From positions 1 to 64,000 of the forward strand of contig RZZN01000009.1 in NCBI GenBank assembly GCA_009929855.1: a DNA stretch of 64,000 bases, given 5' to 3'. The notes below the pieces were generated by a model, which made no database searches, was not told the origin of the DNA, and worked only from the letters and a program-made list of their open reading frames with translations. Below are positions 37,688 through 46,857 of the stretch, piece after piece. Each line of letters begins with the position of its first letter. Within the stretch, counting starts at the first letter, position 1. A program made the position numbers and the translations under genes. The DNA comes from Gammaproteobacteria bacterium (GTDB lineage Bacteria; Pseudomonadota; Gammaproteobacteria; Chromatiales; Chromatiaceae).

Positions 37688-38694
37688 GCGGTCGCCCGGC
37701 GACGACGGTCGCCGTTCTTGGCTCGGGCTCTTGGGGGACGGCGCTCGGCATCCTCCTGTGCGGCAACGGTCATCGGGTGCAGATGTGGGGTCATGATGCC
37801 GCCCAGATCGATGCACTCTGTCATGACCGCGAGAATCGTCAATTTCTCCCCGGCGTGCCCCTGCCCGCGACATTCAGCGCGACGACCGCGTTGGATGTCG
37901 CGTTGGATGGGGCCGACGATTGTCTCGTCGTGGTTCCGAGCCATGCCTTCGCGAGCGTGCTCGATCGCCTTGGCGGTCTGCTGCCGAGCACGAGTGGTCT
38001 GGCTTGGGCCACCAAGGGGATGGACCCCACGAGCGGTGAGCTACTACACGAGGTGGCGCGCGCGCACCTGGGCGATCGCCCACTCGCCGTGGTCTCAGGA
38101 CCGAGTTTTGCGCGGGAGGTTGCACAAGGCTTGCCGACCGCGGTCACCGTGGCCGCCGACGATCCGGCATTTGCCCAGCGTATCGCGCTGCTGCTCCACG
38201 GTCAGCGTTTTCGCGCCTATACCAGCACGGACATGATCGGTGTCGAGGTCTGTGGGGCGGCCAAGAACGTATTGGCGATCGCGACAGGGATCGCCGACGG
38301 CCTCGGATTCGGCGCCAATACGCGCGCCGCGCTGATCACCCGCGGGCTTGCCGAGCTGATCCGCATCGGCACCGCGCTTGGCGGGCGCGCCGAGACCTTC
38401 ATGGGTCTGGCTGGGCTCGGCGACCTCGTCTTGACCTGCACCGACAATCAGTCCCGCAATCGTCGACTGGGACTGGCCTTGGCGGCTGGAGAGCGCCTAG
38501 ACGAGGCGCAGGCACGCATCGGCCAGGAGGTCGAAGGCGTGATCACCGCCCGCTCGATGCATCGTCTCGCCGTCCGACTGGGCATCGAGATGCCGATCAG
38601 TGAACAGGTCTACCGTGTGCTCTACGAGGATGTCTCGCCGGAGCAAGCGACGCGCGCATTGCTCGAGCGCGAGCCAAGGGCGGAGCTGGGTTGA
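37684..38694 (+). CDS. gpsA: NAD(P)H-dependent glycerol-3-phosphate dehydrogenase GpsA
   Basis: A 336-residue enzyme with the Rossmann motif [17 protein letters not shown], the loop [22 protein letters not shown], and the catalytic-domain motif [22 protein letters not shown]. It reduces dihydroxyacetone phosphate to sn-glycerol-3-phosphate for phospholipids. The start is a TTG at 37684 that overlaps the secB stop (TTGA); it gives a short N-terminus fitting the family. It converges with trmL, with only 4 bases between the stops. Confidence 0.96.
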   Translation: MSGRPATTVAVLGSGSWGTALGILLCGNGHRVQMWGHDAAQIDALCHDRENRQFLPGVPLPATFSATTALDVALDGADDCLVVVPSHAFASVLDRLGGLLPSTSGLAWATKGMDPTSGELLHEVARAHLGDRPLAVVSGPSFAREVAQGLPTAVTVAADDPAFAQRIALLLHGQRFRAYTSTDMIGVEVCGAAKNVLAIATGIADGLGFGANTRAALITRGLAELIRIGTALGGRAETFMGLAGLGDLVLTCTDNQSRNRRLGLALAAGERLDEAQARIGQEVEGVITARSMHRLAVRLGIEMPISEQVYRVLYEDVSPEQATRALLEREPRAELG

Positions 38695-38698
38695 GCTC

Positions 38699-39184
38699 TC
38701 AGACCGCGGCAGGCAGGGCCGCCGCGGATCCTTCAAAACCCAATTGACGCCAAGCCTCGAACACCACGATGGCGACCGCGTTGGACAGATTGAGACTGCG
38801 ATTGCCGGGGCGCATCGGGATCTGTAGAGCCATGCCCGAAGGCAACGAGTCGAGCAGGGATGGTGGCAGGCCACGGGTTTCCGGACCAAACAAGAAGGCA
38901 TCGCGCGGGCGGTAGCGCACTGACGCGTAGGGCAGGGCACCACGAGTCGTCAGCGCGAAGAGTCGGGGTGGCTCGACGGTCTGTAGACATGCTCGATAGG
39001 AGGGATGGACCCTGACCTCGGCCCATTCGCGATAGTCGAGACCGGCTCGGCGCAGTCGGCGGTCATCGAGCGTGAACCCGAGCGGCTCGATGAGATGGAG
39101 ACGGGCCCCGGCGTTCGCACAAAGCCGCATGACATTGCCGGTGTTTGGTGGAATCTCGGGTTCGTAGAGGATGACATCGAACAT
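38699..39184 (-). CDS. trmL: tRNA (cytidine/uridine34-2'-O)-methyltransferase TrmL
   Basis: A 161-residue SPOUT methyltransferase: [36 protein letters not shown] and the knotted SAM-binding end [25 protein letters not shown]. TrmL methylates the wobble ribose of tRNA-Leu isoacceptors. The start at 39184 gives the standard N-terminus; an in-frame extension to 39262 is not family-like. The gene is convergent with gpsA, in the neighbourhood common in gammaproteobacteria. Confidence 0.95.
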   Translation of the reverse strand: MFDVILYEPEIPPNTGNVMRLCANAGARLHLIEPLGFTLDDRRLRRAGLDYREWAEVRVHPSYRACLQTVEPPRLFALTTRGALPYASVRYRPRDAFLFGPETRGLPPSLLDSLPSGMALQIPMRPGNRSLNLSNAVAIVVFEAWRQLGFEGSAAALPAAV

Positions 39185-39279
39185 GCGCACTCTCGCAAAC
39201 GAATACTGACATGAAGCCGCGGTGCCCGGTCCGACGCGAGAGGCTGGAGCATGACGGAGCACCTGTGCGCGTCATCTGG

Positions 39280-39309
39280 TTGACCGCCGCGCCGTGCGGC
39301 ATCTATATT
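39280..39309 (+). promoter_or_regulatory. Sigma-70 promoter of the 74-residue protein gene
   Basis: TTGACC (39280-39285), an 18-base spacer and TATATT (39304-39309) make one of the closest matches to the sigma-70 consensus seen in the window. The predicted start near 39316 leaves a leader of about 60 bases before the ATG at 39375. Confidence 0.6.
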
Positions 39310-39374
39310 ACTGTTTTGGCATCTTCTAACCTTGATGTCCATGTTTGACCGATAACCCAGTGGGGGACACTCGC

Positions 39375-39599
39375 ATGACCGATATCGCCGCCCTGAAACA
39401 AGAGAAACAGGAACTGATCGACAAGATGCTGGAGATGCAAAAGGAGTTCATCGAGTACGAACATGCTCATGGTGTCACAGGCAAGGATTATTGGGCCTCG
39501 TCCGACGGCTTGCTGTCGAACTATCGGCAAGAGTATCTCGACATGGCCAATCGCGTCGTCGATCTCGCTCATGAGATCGTTGGATCGTCGCGCAACTGA
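39375..39599 (+). CDS. Small acidic helical protein of unknown function
   Basis: A 74-residue protein, not recognised. It starts MTDIAALKQEKQELIDKML after a GGGGGA ribosome-binding site, and consists mostly of predicted helix with heptad-like spacing. An aromatic central stretch (KDYWASSDGLLSNYRQEYLD) precedes a second helix (MANRVVDLAHEIV). No signal peptide or membrane segment is seen. It has its own strong-looking promoter and a hairpin 26 bases downstream, so it is probably a well-expressed single-gene unit. An in-frame ATG at 39345 lies upstream of the ribosome-binding site and is less likely. Confidence 0.8.
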   Translation: MTDIAALKQEKQELIDKMLEMQKEFIEYEHAHGVTGKDYWASSDGLLSNYRQEYLDMANRVVDLAHEIVGSSRN

Positions 39600-39625
39600 C
39601 CTTTTCGCACGTCTCATGCGATCGA

Positions 39626-39655
39626 CCCGCGTCGAGCGGTGATGCTCGGCGCGGG
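39626..39655. terminator. Hairpin between convergent genes, likely bidirectional terminator
   Basis: Two 12-base arms (39626-39637 and 39644-39655) pair with a single G-T wobble around the six-base loop GGTGAT. It sits between the stop of the small gene at 39599 and the stop of the leftward gene at 39670. Neither side has a clear T run, so termination efficiency is uncertain. Confidence 0.6.
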
Positions 39656-39669
39656 CGTGATCTCAGGGA

Positions 39670-40092
39670 TCAGGAGGCGCGAGACGTGCCATCCGCCTGT
39701 GGTCGAATGTGCTCGATGTACTTGGGCACATCCCGCATCTCCAGACGGGCACCGCTGCCCGTGACGACCAGCGGATCTGCAACCCCCTCGAAGTGCAAGA
39801 GGATCCTGGCATGACCACGGCTGGACAGGGGGACCGGGATCATGTTCCTGTAGGTGTAGATATTTTCATCGACATCGCCGCCCACACAGACCAGTGGTCC
39901 GGTCGGGATGGGCGACAAGGCCTCGGCCTCATCGATGACTAGATCGCCTGCTTGCCACCAGCGTGTTCGTTCGTTCGAGCCAGTCATGGTCTTGACCAGA
40001 TAGGCTCGCGAAAAGCGCACCTTCAATTGTCGACCCTCCAGATCGATCGCTGCGATCTGTGATCCGTTGAGGTCGATGCTCACTGTATCCAA
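39670..40092 (-). CDS. Hypothetical protein
   Basis: A 140-residue soluble protein, not recognised. It is rich in beta-strand patterns (VSIDLNGSQIAAIDLEGRQ, LKVRFSRAYLVKTM, ARILLHFEGVADPLVVTGSG) and has a Cys in GPLVCVGGDVDEN. There is no signal peptide or membrane segment. Codon use is like its neighbours and the reading frame is intact, so it is probably a real gene. A gap of about 190 bases follows to the ntrC stop, with no gene seen. Downstream it shares a hairpin with the small gene at 39375. Confidence 0.75.
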   Translation of the reverse strand: MDTVSIDLNGSQIAAIDLEGRQLKVRFSRAYLVKTMTGSNERTRWWQAGDLVIDEAEALSPIPTGPLVCVGGDVDENIYTYRNMIPVPLSSRGHARILLHFEGVADPLVVTGSGARLEMRDVPKYIEHIRPQADGTSRAS

Positions 40093-40285
40093 TGACGTCT
40101 CCTGTGAGGCATTGCCTTGGACCGACCCAACAGGGGGCCGGGCTTATCGTATGGGATGGGATTTTTCAGGATGCGGTCGCGCCATCTGAAGGCCACCAGC
40201 GCCATTACCCCTGCGGCGGGCTCGCGTTCCAGCAGCATCCGGACAATCCGCATGGCCTGGCGATCCTGACATGGGGTCCGCGCTC

Positions 40286-41719
40286 TCAATCCTCATCCCC
40301 CGGCATCTCCTCTGGATCGGTCTCGATGTCGAGCTGGAGCTCCTTGATCTTACGGGTCAGTGTGTTGCGACCCCAGCCGAGTAGGCGGGCGGCTTCCTGA
40401 CGACGTCCACCTGTATGCTCCAGGGCGGTTTGGATCAAGATCTGCTCGAATGTCGGCAGGGCAGTGCCCAGCAAGCCAGCACGGCCTTCCTTGAGACTCT
40501 GCCGGACCCAGCGGCGCAACAGATGCTCCCAAGAGGCGTCGCGACTCGGCTCGGAAAAGGTAGCGCTCAGCTCGGGTGGTAGATCGTCGGCATGGATCTC
40601 GTTGCCCGATGCCATGACGGTGAGCCAACGCGCGGTATTTTCAAGCTGGCGCACATTGCCTGGCCAGTCGAGTCGCTTCAGCTGCTCGATCGCGCCCTGG
40701 GTGAGCTGCTTGGGCTCACAGCTCAGCTCCAAGGCGGCCCGTGCCAAGAAATGGCGCATCAGGACTGGGATGTCCTCGCGTCGATCGCGCAGCGCCGGTA
40801 GATGGATGCGGATGACGTTGAGTCGATGGAAGAGATCCTCGCGGAACCGCCCGTCACGAACCAATGCCTCGAGATTCTGGTGCGTGGCGGCGATGATCCG
40901 CACGTCGACGCGGGTCGGTGCGACACCGCCAATGCGGTAGAACTCTCCGTCGGCAAGGACCCGCAGCAGCCGGGTTTGCAGCTCGGCTGGCATGTCACCG
41001 ATCTCGTCGAGGAAAAGCGTGCCGCCGTTGGCTTGCTCGAAACGGCCTTCACGCCGGCCTTGAGCCCCGGTGAAGGCACCACGTTCATGGCCGAAGAGCT
41101 CGGACTCAAGGAGATCGCGCGGGATCGCGGCCATGTTCAAAGCGATGAAAGGGCGATCACGACGTGGGCTATGCCGATGCAGCGCATGGGCGACCAGCTC
41201 CTTGCCAGTGCCTGATTCGCCATTGATCAGCACGGTGATGTGTGATCGCGCAAGCCGGCCAATCGCACGAAAAACCTCCTGCATCGCCGGGGCCTCGCCG
41301 ATGATATCGGCCTCCTTGAGCATCGTCGTCTCCTCAGGACGCAGCTCACGGCCACTGCGGCAAGCACGATTGACCTGCCCAACCGCTTCGTCGAGGTCGA
41401 AGGGTTTGGGTAGATACTCGAATGCCCCTCCATGAAAGGCGGACACCGCACTGTCGAGATCGGAATGGGCCGTCATGATGATGACTGGCAGACCGGGATG
41501 GCGAGCTGAGATCTGGCGCAACAGGTCGAGTCCATCGATACCAGGCATGCGGATATCGGTCAGGATGACATCGGGCTGCTCTCGCTCGAGCGCATCCACG
41601 ACGCCGACGCCGTTGGAGAAGCAGGTCACATGCATCTCGGCCTTGCGCAGTGCGCGTTCCAGCACCCACCGAATCGAGCGGTCGTCATCGATGACCCAAA
41701 CCTTGGGGACGTTAGTCAT
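40286..41719 (-). CDS. ntrC: Nitrogen regulation response regulator NtrC
   Basis: A 477-residue sigma-54 activator. The receiver domain has acceptor Asp55 (VILTDIRMPG). The AAA+ domain has Walker A GESGTGKELVAHA, the sigma-54 contact loop GAFTGA (ERGAFTGAQGRREG) and Walker B TLFLDEIGD. A Fis-type helix-turn-helix ends the protein (GRRQEAARLLGWGRNTLTRKIKEL). Phosphorylated by NtrB under nitrogen limitation, it activates glnA and other genes. The start at 41719 gives the usual receiver N-terminus and overlaps the ntrB stop by 8 bases. Confidence 0.96.
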   Translation of the reverse strand: MTNVPKVWVIDDDRSIRWVLERALRKAEMHVTCFSNGVGVVDALEREQPDVILTDIRMPGIDGLDLLRQISARHPGLPVIIMTAHSDLDSAVSAFHGGAFEYLPKPFDLDEAVGQVNRACRSGRELRPEETTMLKEADIIGEAPAMQEVFRAIGRLARSHITVLINGESGTGKELVAHALHRHSPRRDRPFIALNMAAIPRDLLESELFGHERGAFTGAQGRREGRFEQANGGTLFLDEIGDMPAELQTRLLRVLADGEFYRIGGVAPTRVDVRIIAATHQNLEALVRDGRFREDLFHRLNVIRIHLPALRDRREDIPVLMRHFLARAALELSCEPKQLTQGAIEQLKRLDWPGNVRQLENTARWLTVMASGNEIHADDLPPELSATFSEPSRDASWEHLLRRWVRQSLKEGRAGLLGTALPTFEQILIQTALEHTGGRRQEAARLLGWGRNTLTRKIKELQLDIETDPEEMPGDED

Positions 41720-42794
41720 GATCCGTCTCCAGCGGTAGATAGACGATAAACTTGGTCTCGCCAGGCCGGCTCTCACACTCGATCAAGCCACCGTGCTGGC
41801 TGATGAGCTCCTGAGCGATTGGCAGACCGAGACCCGTGCCTCCTTGGCGGCCTGAGACCAAGGGGAAGAAGATTCGATCCTCGATGTCTGGCGGCACCCC
41901 AGGTCCATCGTCGCTGATCTGTGCCTGGACGACGAGTCGATGCCGACGGTTTCCGATCGTGAGCTGACGCAGGACACGGGTGCGCAGCTCGACCTGCCCA
42001 TGGACGCCGGCGGCCGCGGCGGCATTGCGGGCCAGATTGAGAAAGGCCTGAATCAATCGATCCGAATCGGCCATCAAATCCGGAATACTCGGATCATAAT
42101 CGCGGTGGACCCTGGGACCGCTGGGTGACTCGGCGAGGATCAGGCAACGGACGTGCTCGAGGATATGGTGGATGTTCACCCTCGACGGTCGAGGCAAACG
42201 ACTGGGACCGATCATGCGATTGACCAGCTCCTGTAGACGATCCGCCTCGTCGATGATGATGCGGGTATATTCTCGCAGGCTCGGATCCGGGAGCTCGTGC
42301 TCGAGGAGCTGAGCGGCACCACGCAGACCTCCGAGAGGATTCTTGATCTCGTGCGCGAGTCCCCGAATCAAGGCCTGCGCGACTTGGTGCTGGGAGAGGA
42401 GCTGCTCTTCTCGGGTGATGCGCAGCTGGCGGTCGACCTGTACCAACTCGATGAGAACCTCCTGCTCTGCTTCAGAATGGTGCAAAGGCTGGACTGTGCA
42501 GCTCACCGTTTTGGTGCGTCCGCCGGCCGCAAGGATATTCATCTCGCGCTCGGTAAAGGGATATTGGGACTGCAATGCCGCGCTCAGACGTTCTTCGACC
42601 TGAACGTCCGGGCACTGAAGCAGGGTCTTGGCATGTTGCCCGAGCAGATGTCGCGCGCTGATCTCGAAGAGCATCTCGGCAGCCGGATTGAGATAGAGTA
42701 GACGTAGCGAATGGTCAAAGAGTATGACCGCCGTGGTCAGGTGATCGAGGATCTTACGCTCTAGCGCCGGCTTGGCGACTGGCTCAATGGTCAT
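41712..42794 (-). CDS. ntrB: Nitrogen regulation sensor kinase NtrB
   Basis: A 360-residue cytoplasmic kinase with a PAS domain (about residues 12-110; YLNPAAEMLFEIS), an H-box GLAHEIKNPLGGLRGAAQLL with His148, an N-box (FLNLARNAAAAA) and ATP-lid motifs DDGPGVP and GGTGLGLPIAQELI. It phosphorylates or dephosphorylates NtrC according to the PII state. The ATG at 42794 has a GGATGAG element upstream; a TTG four codons earlier is possible. It overlaps ntrC. A region of about 235 bases without a gene separates it from the DUF4124 gene. Confidence 0.94.
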   Translation of the reverse strand: MTIEPVAKPALERKILDHLTTAVILFDHSLRLLYLNPAAEMLFEISARHLLGQHAKTLLQCPDVQVEERLSAALQSQYPFTEREMNILAAGGRTKTVSCTVQPLHHSEAEQEVLIELVQVDRQLRITREEQLLSQHQVAQALIRGLAHEIKNPLGGLRGAAQLLEHELPDPSLREYTRIIIDEADRLQELVNRMIGPSRLPRPSRVNIHHILEHVRCLILAESPSGPRVHRDYDPSIPDLMADSDRLIQAFLNLARNAAAAAGVHGQVELRTRVLRQLTIGNRRHRLVVQAQISDDGPGVPPDIEDRIFFPLVSGRQGGTGLGLPIAQELISQHGGLIECESRPGETKFIVYLPLETDHD

Positions 42795-43030
42795 GATCTC
42801 ATCCAAACGACCGTGGGGTTCGCTGGCACTCGGGCAGTCGCGATCCGGATCAGCCAGATCGGGTCATACATCAGACCATCTGGGCGTGACGTCGTGCCGG
42901 AATGGTTGGCGTGCTGACCTCGTCAAAGGTCACGAGTGTCGGTGTCCTGGCAACCAAGCACGACCTATACCATGTTTGAGATTCGGTTCGACGCGGTAGA
43001 GATGCCCACACGATGAGACGGCCACGCCGG

Positions 43031-43567
43031 CTAGGGCAGGACACCGGGCGGTAATGATTGCCGCAGCTCGATCTCATGGAGTTGGGTCACGGCAATCATG
43101 GCCCCGAGCTGGTCATGGATCTGGGCTTGCAGGCGGTGCGCACCGAATCCGACTCCGATGAATTGCCACTGGGTCGATTGCGCGTCCAGATCCGCGGGAT
43201 TGCCGTTCAACACGAGACTGAGCCGGTGCCCGACGATTAAGGGTGGATCGACCAGTAGACTGACCGTGATGTCATCGACGGGCTGGTTCAGCACCGCCCC
43301 AGCGGCTGGGACAAGGATATCGAAGACCTCGTAGGGTCCCAGCCAAGGTGCCTGGCTGTTCATCATCTCGGAAGATCCATCACCGAGATTCGCCTCGACG
43401 GGATTGAGGTCCGACAGGATGACCTGCGCGGCGGTGTCAAGCGGTCGTCGATCGGAAAAATGGGTCCGACCGTCAGCGTCGACCCACCGATAGATCTCGG
43501 CTTGTGACATCGAGCCAAGCAATAGACCACAGATGAGGAGGATCGCTTTCAGCATCCGCGTAAGCAT
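43031..43567 (-). CDS. DUF4124 family periplasmic protein
   Basis: A 178-residue protein with a signal peptide (MLKAILLICGLLLGSMSQA) followed at once by the DUF4124 motif EIYRWVDADGRTHFSDRRP. The rest contains a predicted beta-sandwich (about residues 85-170). Its function is unknown; genes of this type are frequent between glnA and ntrBC in gammaproteobacteria. The start at 43567 (MLTRMLKA) or 43555 is suited to the signal; a longer reading to 43642 crosses the glnA terminator. Confidence 0.85.
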   Translation of the reverse strand: MLTRMLKAILLICGLLLGSMSQAEIYRWVDADGRTHFSDRRPLDTAAQVILSDLNPVEANLGDGSSEMMNSQAPWLGPYEVFDILVPAAGAVLNQPVDDITVSLLVDPPLIVGHRLSLVLNGNPADLDAQSTQWQFIGVGFGAHRLQAQIHDQLGAMIAVTQLHEIELRQSLPPGVLP

Positions 43568-43599
43568 AGTTGAGCGGCTTGCGCGGCTCAACTTGAAAC

Positions 43600-43627
43600 G
43601 CGCGAGCCCCGCTTCGGGGACTCGCGC
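43600..43627 (-). terminator. Terminator hairpin of glnA
   Basis: The arms 43600-43611 and 43615-43627 pair as GCGCGAG/CTCGCGC plus CCCCG/CGGGG around a three-base loop with one bulged base. It lies 34 bases downstream of the glnA stop, and on the minus strand it is followed by GTTTC. The downstream DUF4124 gene begins about 30 bases later. Confidence 0.75.
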
Positions 43628-43660
43628 TGTACGGTGCGGCAAGGGATCCGCAGCGAACCG

Positions 43661-45064
43661 CTAGAGGCTGTAATACATATCGAACTCGACCGGATGGGTG
43701 GTCATGCGCATGCGCGTGACCTCATCCATCTTGAGCGCGATGTAGCCATCGATCAAGTCATCGGTGAAGACACCGCCAGCGGTCAGATAGTCGCGATCCT
43801 TGTCGAGATATTCCAATGCCATGTCGAGCGAATGACAGACTGTCGGGATTGATTTGGCCTCCTCGCGCGGCAGGTCGTAGAGATCCTTGTCCATCGGATC
43901 CCCCGGATGGATCTTGTTCATGATCCCATCCAGACCTGCCATCATCATGGCGGCAAATGCCAGATAGGGATTGCCCGTCGAATCCGGGAAGCGGATCTCG
44001 ATGCGTCTTGCCTTGGGGCTGGCAACGTGGGGGATGCGCACCGAAGCCGAGCGATTGCGTGCCGAATAGGCCAGCATGACTGGGGCCTCGAACCCCGGGA
44101 CGAGGCGCTTGTAAGAATTGGTCGAGGCGTTGGTCAGTGCGTTGAGCGAGCGGGCATGCTTGATGATACCGCCGATATAGTAGAGACAGGTATCTGACAA
44201 GCCAGCATATTTGTCGCCGGCAAAGATATTTTGACCATCCTTGCTCAATGATTGATGGACATGCATGCCGCTGCCGTTGTCCCCAACAAGCGGCTTGGGC
44301 ATGAAGGTGGCGGTCTTGCCATAGGCATGAGCGACGTTCTGGATCACGTATTTGGTGATCTGGTTCATGTCCGCCCGGCGCACGAGCGTATCGAAACGAG
44401 TGCCGATCTCACACTGGCCAGCGGTGGCAACCTCGTGGTGATGAACCTCCACTGGTACGCCCATCTCTTCCAGGGCCAGACACATGGCCGCGCGCAGATC
44501 ATTGAGAGAATCGACCGGCGGAACCGGAAAGTATCCCCCTTTGATGCGAGGACGATGCCCCATGTTGCCATCCGGGAATACGCGCTCGGAGTTCCATCCC
44601 GCCTCTTCCGAGTCGATCTTGTAGAAGGCCCCGTTCATCTCCGAGCCCCAACGCACGTCATCCAGGATGAAAAATTCTGGCTCGGGTCCGAAGAAGGCGG
44701 TATCGGCGATCCCAGTCGACTTGAGGTAGGCCTCCGCACGCTTGGCCAGTGAGCGCGGGTCACGCTCATAGCCGGTCATGGTGTCCGGCTCGAGGATATC
44801 GCAGCGAATGATGAGTGTGTTCTCGTCGGTGAAGGGATCCATCACCGCCGTGCTTGGATCAGGCATCAGCACCATGTCGGATGCCTCGATCCCTTTCCAG
44901 CCAGCAATCGAGGATCCATCGAACATCTTTCCGTCCTTGAAAATGTCCTCGTCAATGGTGCTCGCTGGCATCGAGACGTGCTGCTCCTTGCCACGGGTGT
45001 CGGTGAATCGCAGGTCGACGAATTTCACCTCGTTGTCTTTGATCATCTCGATCACGTCAGTCAT
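43661..45064 (-). CDS. glnA: Glutamine synthetase type I
   Basis: A 467-residue class I-beta glutamine synthetase. It starts [30 protein letters not shown] and shows GSMHVHQS-type ([12 protein letters not shown]) and active-site NRSASVRIP motifs. The adenylylation site is Tyr396 in [10 protein letters not shown], so activity is controlled by GlnE. It joins ammonia to glutamate using ATP. The upstream 45065-45761 region has a sigma-54-like promoter and an NtrC-like site, and the gene ends at a strong hairpin, so it is probably transcribed alone under NtrBC. Confidence 0.97.
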   Translation of the reverse strand: MTDVIEMIKDNEVKFVDLRFTDTRGKEQHVSMPASTIDEDIFKDGKMFDGSSIAGWKGIEASDMVLMPDPSTAVMDPFTDENTLIIRCDILEPDTMTGYERDPRSLAKRAEAYLKSTGIADTAFFGPEPEFFILDDVRWGSEMNGAFYKIDSEEAGWNSERVFPDGNMGHRPRIKGGYFPVPPVDSLNDLRAAMCLALEEMGVPVEVHHHEVATAGQCEIGTRFDTLVRRADMNQITKYVIQNVAHAYGKTATFMPKPLVGDNGSGMHVHQSLSKDGQNIFAGDKYAGLSDTCLYYIGGIIKHARSLNALTNASTNSYKRLVPGFEAPVMLAYSARNRSASVRIPHVASPKARRIEIRFPDSTGNPYLAFAAMMMAGLDGIMNKIHPGDPMDKDLYDLPREEAKSIPTVCHSLDMALEYLDKDRDYLTAGGVFTDDLIDGYIALKMDEVTRMRMTTHPVEFDMYYSL

Positions 45065-45293
45065 TCAACTATCTCCGCTACAGTGGGGGTACGAGTAGGC
45101 CAGGCCGTACGGGCATCATCCAAGTCGACCGGCCGACTGGGTCTCTATCGAACGAATCCTGAATCACGCCTCATACCGGGCTCTCGATCGTCATGGATGG
45201 TCTTGACGGGGATCATTCCACTCCAAGGCGATCTCGTTTGCCGAGGGCCAACGCGGCATGGGCGGTCCCTGAGGCATCGGCTGAATCATTGCA

Positions 45294-45309
45294 AGCATGG
45301 AACGGGCCA
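45294..45309 (-). promoter_or_regulatory. Sigma-54 (RpoN) promoter of glnA
   Basis: On the minus strand the sequence reads TGGCCCG-TTCC-ATGCT, against the consensus TGGCACG-N4-TTGCW. The invariant GG (45308-45307) and GC (45296-45295) have the required ten bases between them. The predicted start is near 45283, giving a leader of about 220 bases to glnA. Confidence 0.65.
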
Positions 45310-45472
45310 AATTGGCTGATGTGTGTCTCGATCTGTCGGCTCGTGCCTGCATGCCCGGATCATCTTGGGGGTGGTTTGGGGTCGGCCTGGCTCGAGTCGG
45401 CTGGGTGACGCGGGTTGGACATGCTCGATTGCGGGCCGGCTGCACCGGATGGCGAAATTGCCTGCCAGCTCC

Positions 45473-45487
45473 GCACCAGAATAGTGC
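45473..45487 (-). promoter_or_regulatory. NtrC-binding palindrome
   Basis: GCACC-AGAAT-AGTGC fits the NtrC consensus GCACY-N5-RGTGC on both half-sites. It lies about 195 bases upstream of the predicted sigma-54 start of glnA, suitable for an enhancer. A weaker half-site (GCACC) occurs at 45442. Confidence 0.6.
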
Positions 45488-45761
45488 AATACTAACTGAA
45501 TTGGACTGGAACGTCCCCTCATGTTCGGTCGCTTCGAGAACTGCGGCGAGACCGCCTCTGAACGCATGCTCTCGCTCGCATCCTCGGACCACCGGACAAG
45601 CAGACCCCGCGAGCCGCGCCCCGTGGGGATCACGAGACTGCTCCAGGAGAGACGTCCGCGATCCGGGACGCGCTGAGTGCTGCGCACGCGGCTGAGACGT
45701 GTCCCGAGGATGCGGATATACTGACGTGCTTTCGGCTGAGCGGCGTTGCAGGAGACCCACC

Positions 45762-46667
45762 TTGAGTCACGATCGTGAGGATGTTTCCACCTTTCAAGGG
45801 CTCGTCTTTGCGCTCGAGCGCTACTGGGCGGAACAGGGTTGCGTGATCATTCAACCACTCGACATGGAAGTGGGCGCAGGAACCTTCCATCCGGCGACCT
45901 TCCTCCGCTCGATCGGTCCCGAGCCTTGGCGCAGTGCCTACGTACAGCCATCACGACGGCCAACGGATGGACGCTATGGTGAGAACCCCAACCGGCTCCA
46001 GCACTACTATCAATATCAGGTCGTCTTGAAGCCGTCGCCCCTGGATATCCAGGACCTGTATCTGGATTCACTGCGCCGACTCGGGATCGACCCACTGGTC
46101 CACGACATTCGCTTCGTCGAGGACAACTGGGAATCGCCGACCTTGGGGGCCTGGGGTCTCGGGTGGGAGGTCTGGCTCAATGGGATGGAAGTCACTCAAT
46201 TCACCTACTTTCAACAGGTGGGTGGACTCGATTGCCGTCCCGTGACCGGGGAGATCACCTATGGTCTAGAGCGCATAGCGATGTATCTTCAGGGTGTCGA
46301 GAGTGTCTTCGACCTGACTTGGTGTCGTAGCGCAACGGGCCTGGTCACCTATGGAGATGTCTACCATCAGAACGAGGTCGAGCAGTCCGCCTACAACTTC
46401 GAGCATGCAGATGTCGATGCGCTCTTCAAACAGTTCGATACCTGCGAGTCGGTGAGCGCGCTGCTCATCGAGAAGGGGCTCCCGCTCCCAGCATACGAGC
46501 AGGTGTTGAAGGCCTCGCATACCTTCAATCTGCTCGATGCCCGAGGAGCGATCTCGGTGACCGAGCGCCAACGCTTCATCCTGCGGGTGCGAGCACTTGC
46601 GCGCGCGGTGGCACAAGCCTATCACGAGCGTCGCGAGGCTCTCGGCTTTCCCATGTTGAGTGCTTGA
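45762..46667 (+). CDS. glyQ: Glycyl-tRNA synthetase alpha subunit
   Basis: A 301-residue class II synthetase alpha subunit: [19 protein letters not shown], the motif [19 protein letters not shown] and [26 protein letters not shown] by pattern, followed by [21 protein letters not shown]. With GlyS it forms the alpha2beta2 enzyme that charges tRNA-Gly. The start is a TTG at 45762 supported by GGAG eight bases upstream; no ATG fits the conserved N-terminus. glyS follows after 190 bases. Confidence 0.96.
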   Translation: MSHDREDVSTFQGLVFALERYWAEQGCVIIQPLDMEVGAGTFHPATFLRSIGPEPWRSAYVQPSRRPTDGRYGENPNRLQHYYQYQVVLKPSPLDIQDLYLDSLRRLGIDPLVHDIRFVEDNWESPTLGAWGLGWEVWLNGMEVTQFTYFQQVGGLDCRPVTGEITYGLERIAMYLQGVESVFDLTWCRSATGLVTYGDVYHQNEVEQSAYNFEHADVDALFKQFDTCESVSALLIEKGLPLPAYEQVLKASHTFNLLDARGAISVTERQRFILRVRALARAVAQAYHERREALGFPMLSA

Positions 46668-46857
46668 ACCGGATGCCAGTGTGCGACTCGGGCCGCGTAC
46701 GGCCCAGGTCTCCTGGCGACGGAACGGGACCCGACGACCGATTCATTGATCCGAAAATTCAAACCGCGCTTGCTGATATGCCCCGGAGCCTACCGAGCGT
46801 GGGGCGCGCCGCTCGACTGGGCAGCTGATCTCGGACGCGGTGTTACGGGAGACGACT

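Larger units (their letters stand above)
45065..45761. other. Long intergenic control region between glnA and glyQ
   Basis: About 700 bases between divergent glnA and glyQ. It holds a sigma-54-like promoter (45294-45309) and an NtrC-like palindrome (45473-45487) directed to glnA, and must also carry the glyQ promoter, which was not identified with confidence. Reading frames inside it have arginine- and proline-rich composition and no recognisable family. No tRNA was seen. Confidence 0.6.

Noticed and set aside
40080-40289. 69-codon frame between the hypothetical gene and ntrC
   Set aside because: No domain, no ribosome-binding site, basic low-quality composition; it overlaps the upstream part of the hypothetical gene.
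45191-45760. 189-codon frame in the glnA-glyQ intergenic region
   Set aside because: Arg/Pro/Ser-rich and without homology that I can recognise. It crosses the sigma-54 promoter and NtrC palindrome, which fit regulatory DNA.
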